Translations under genes and position numbers: made by a program
Notes under the pieces: generated by a model
Seen by the model: only the letters and a program-made list of their open reading frames with translations
The model's database searches: none
Told to the model about the DNA's origin: nothing
Source of the DNA: Phycisphaeraceae bacterium
GTDB taxonomy: Bacteria > Planctomycetota > Phycisphaerae > Phycisphaerales > UBA1924
Length of the DNA: 6,707 nucleotides
Direction: 5' to 3'
Assembly: GCA_009827215.1 (NCBI GenBank)
Contig: WUAJ01000132.1
Span: 1 to 6,707 of the forward strand
Shown here: positions 5,656-6,707 of the stretch, piece after piece
Numbering within the stretch: the stretch's first letter is position 1
Layout: each line of letters begins with the position of its first letter

Positions 5656-6707
5656 TTAATCCTGTCCCTCTTTGTGATTGAAGAGTGATGGTTGAGGTGG
5701 CGCCTTCTTGGGCTTGGCTTGGTTGGTGACTTTCTTGCCGTCTACGACTGAGGTGACCGTGCCATCGTTGAGATGCGTGGTGAGCGAATCACCAGATTTA
5801 AGATCCTTGGTTGAGCGGACAACAGATCCTGCTTTGGTGGTGGTGAGTGAGTAACCGCGGCTCAATACCTGGCGTGGACCGATCGCGTTGAGTTCTCGCT
5901 GAGCGGCATCGAGGGAAGCGGTCATCGATCGGAATCGTGTTTGCATTGATCGAGTAAGGCGCTGATGGAGCGCGTGGATGTGCTCTTGACGCTGGGCTTG
6001 GACCGCGGCGGGTTGGTGCTTGGCAAGACGGATCGCGAGGGTGTCGATTTGGCGGGTCTTTGCAGACTGGATATGACGGATCGCGGAATGGATCTGAGTC
6101 CGTAGTGTGTCGAGCCTTGTGCTCTGCGGGTCAATGAGCCGCTGAGGATTGGCGAGCGGTCCGCTGGTGACCAATCGATTGAGTCTTGACTCTTCGTACG
6201 TGAGCAGTGTGCTGATTTCTCTGGATAATCGACGCGTCAATGCGTGGAGTTGTTCGGACAGTGCGGCACGATCTGGCACCAGCTTCATCGCGGCTTGGGT
6301 CGGGGTTGCGGCACGCTCGTCGGCGACCAACTCAGCGATTGTGGTATCGGTCTCGTGTCCGATCGCGGCGACGATCGGGATAGCGCAAATGTGGATAGCC
6401 TTGGCAACGATGGGTTCGTTGAATGCCCAGAGATCTTCGAGACTGCCCCCACCTCTGGTGAGGATGATCGCGTCGATTCCGAGTTTGGTGTGCTGTTCTG
6501 AGAGCTTGTTGATGGCGTTTGTGATCTGCCCCTTCGCTTGTTCGCCTTGCACTCGCGCATCGACGATGAGCATGTTGACGGCGGGGCATCGCTTCGCGGC
6601 GGTATCAAGGACATCCTGAAGAGCCGCACCTGTGGCGCTGGTGATGATCGCGATGGATCTTGGGAAGATCGGGAGTGGCTGCTTAGAGAGTGGATCGAAC
6701 CACCCAC
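5656..6707 (-). CDS. xseA: Exodeoxyribonuclease VII large subunit, 3' part (5' end outside window)
   Basis: The frame stays open to the window edge and shows 349 residues; the N-terminal OB-fold is missing. No start lies in the window; the internal ATG at 6573 is not the start because family-conserved sequence continues upstream of it. The fragment opens with GWFDPLSKQPLPIFP, then AIITSATGAALQD, holding a candidate metal-binding Asp. Further on come TRGGGSLEDLWAFNEP and AIGHETDTTIAELVADERAATPTQAA, with the conserved Arg, His and Asp of the catalytic core. About 130 residues of helical arm follow, where XseB binds, then the C-terminal IGPRQVLSRGYSL domain and a Lys/Pro-rich tail. It cuts single-stranded DNA processively without ATP. 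The stop TAA is 2 nt before xseB. All catalytic residues I can check are present. Confidence 0.95.
   Translation of the reverse strand, partial: GWFDPLSKQPLPIFPRSIAIITSATGAALQDVLDTAAKRCPAVNMLIVDARVQGEQAKGQITNAINKLSEQHTKLGIDAIILTRGGGSLEDLWAFNEPIVAKAIHICAIPIVAAIGHETDTTIAELVADERAATPTQAAMKLVPDRAALSEQLHALTRRLSREISTLLTYEESRLNRLVTSGPLANPQRLIDPQSTRLDTLRTQIHSAIRHIQSAKTRQIDTLAIRLAKHQPAAVQAQRQEHIHALHQRLTRSMQTRFRSMTASLDAAQRELNAIGPRQVLSRGYSLTTTKAGSVVRSTKDLKSGDSLTTHLNDGTVTSVVDGKKVTNQAKPKKAPPQPSLFNHKEGQD

Noticed and set aside
6285..6707. Minus-strand open frame of 140 residues at the right edge
   Set aside because: Ser/Pro/Arg-rich shadow in another frame of xseA; the xseA frame carries the conserved motifs here.

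Overview
All features I can support lie on the minus strand, so the window reads from its right edge to its left. The genes look like a chromosomal stretch of a Planctomycetota bacterium, most likely a Phycisphaerae relative. This is inference: it rests on a 466-residue prepilin peptidase with a large insertion between its catalytic aspartates, an OmpA-type lipoprotein, AGGAG-like ribosome binding sites, tRNA genes without encoded CCA, and moderate GC. I ran no database search.

Layout in transcription order. (1) 6707-5441: the 3' part of xseA and complete xseB, the two subunits of exodeoxyribonuclease VII, 2 nt apart. (2) 5414-4014: an enlarged type IV prepilin peptidase 26 nt behind xseB, probably in the same operon. 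(3) 3928-3257: an OmpA/MotB-like outer-membrane lipoprotein. (4) 3201-2869: tRNA-Val(GAC), an intrinsic terminator, tRNA-Thr(TGT), tRNA-Tyr(GTA), then a second intrinsic terminator. (5) 2719-1: a second operon holding a membrane histidine kinase with a PAS domain, a small STAS (anti-sigma-antagonist-like) protein, and the N-terminal 171 residues of a GspE/PilB-type secretion or pilus ATPase cut by the window edge.

How they may work together. The prepilin peptidase matures pilins or pseudopilins, and the GspE/PilB-type ATPase drives their assembly, so both ends of the window touch a type IV pilus or type II secretion machine. The ATPase start codon overlaps the STAS stop codon (TGATG), and the STAS gene starts 12 nt after the kinase stop. 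This tight coupling suggests, but does not prove, that the kinase and STAS protein regulate the machine.

Most distinctive signals: (a) tRNA-Thr has a paired change at the near-universal elbow contact (A19-U56 in place of G19-C56) plus a U29-U41 mismatch; (b) the kinase-STAS-assembly ATPase operon; (c) the insertion in the prepilin peptidase. I found no mobile element, CRISPR array, integrase or obvious transferred block, and no stretch over 300 bases lacks a gene.
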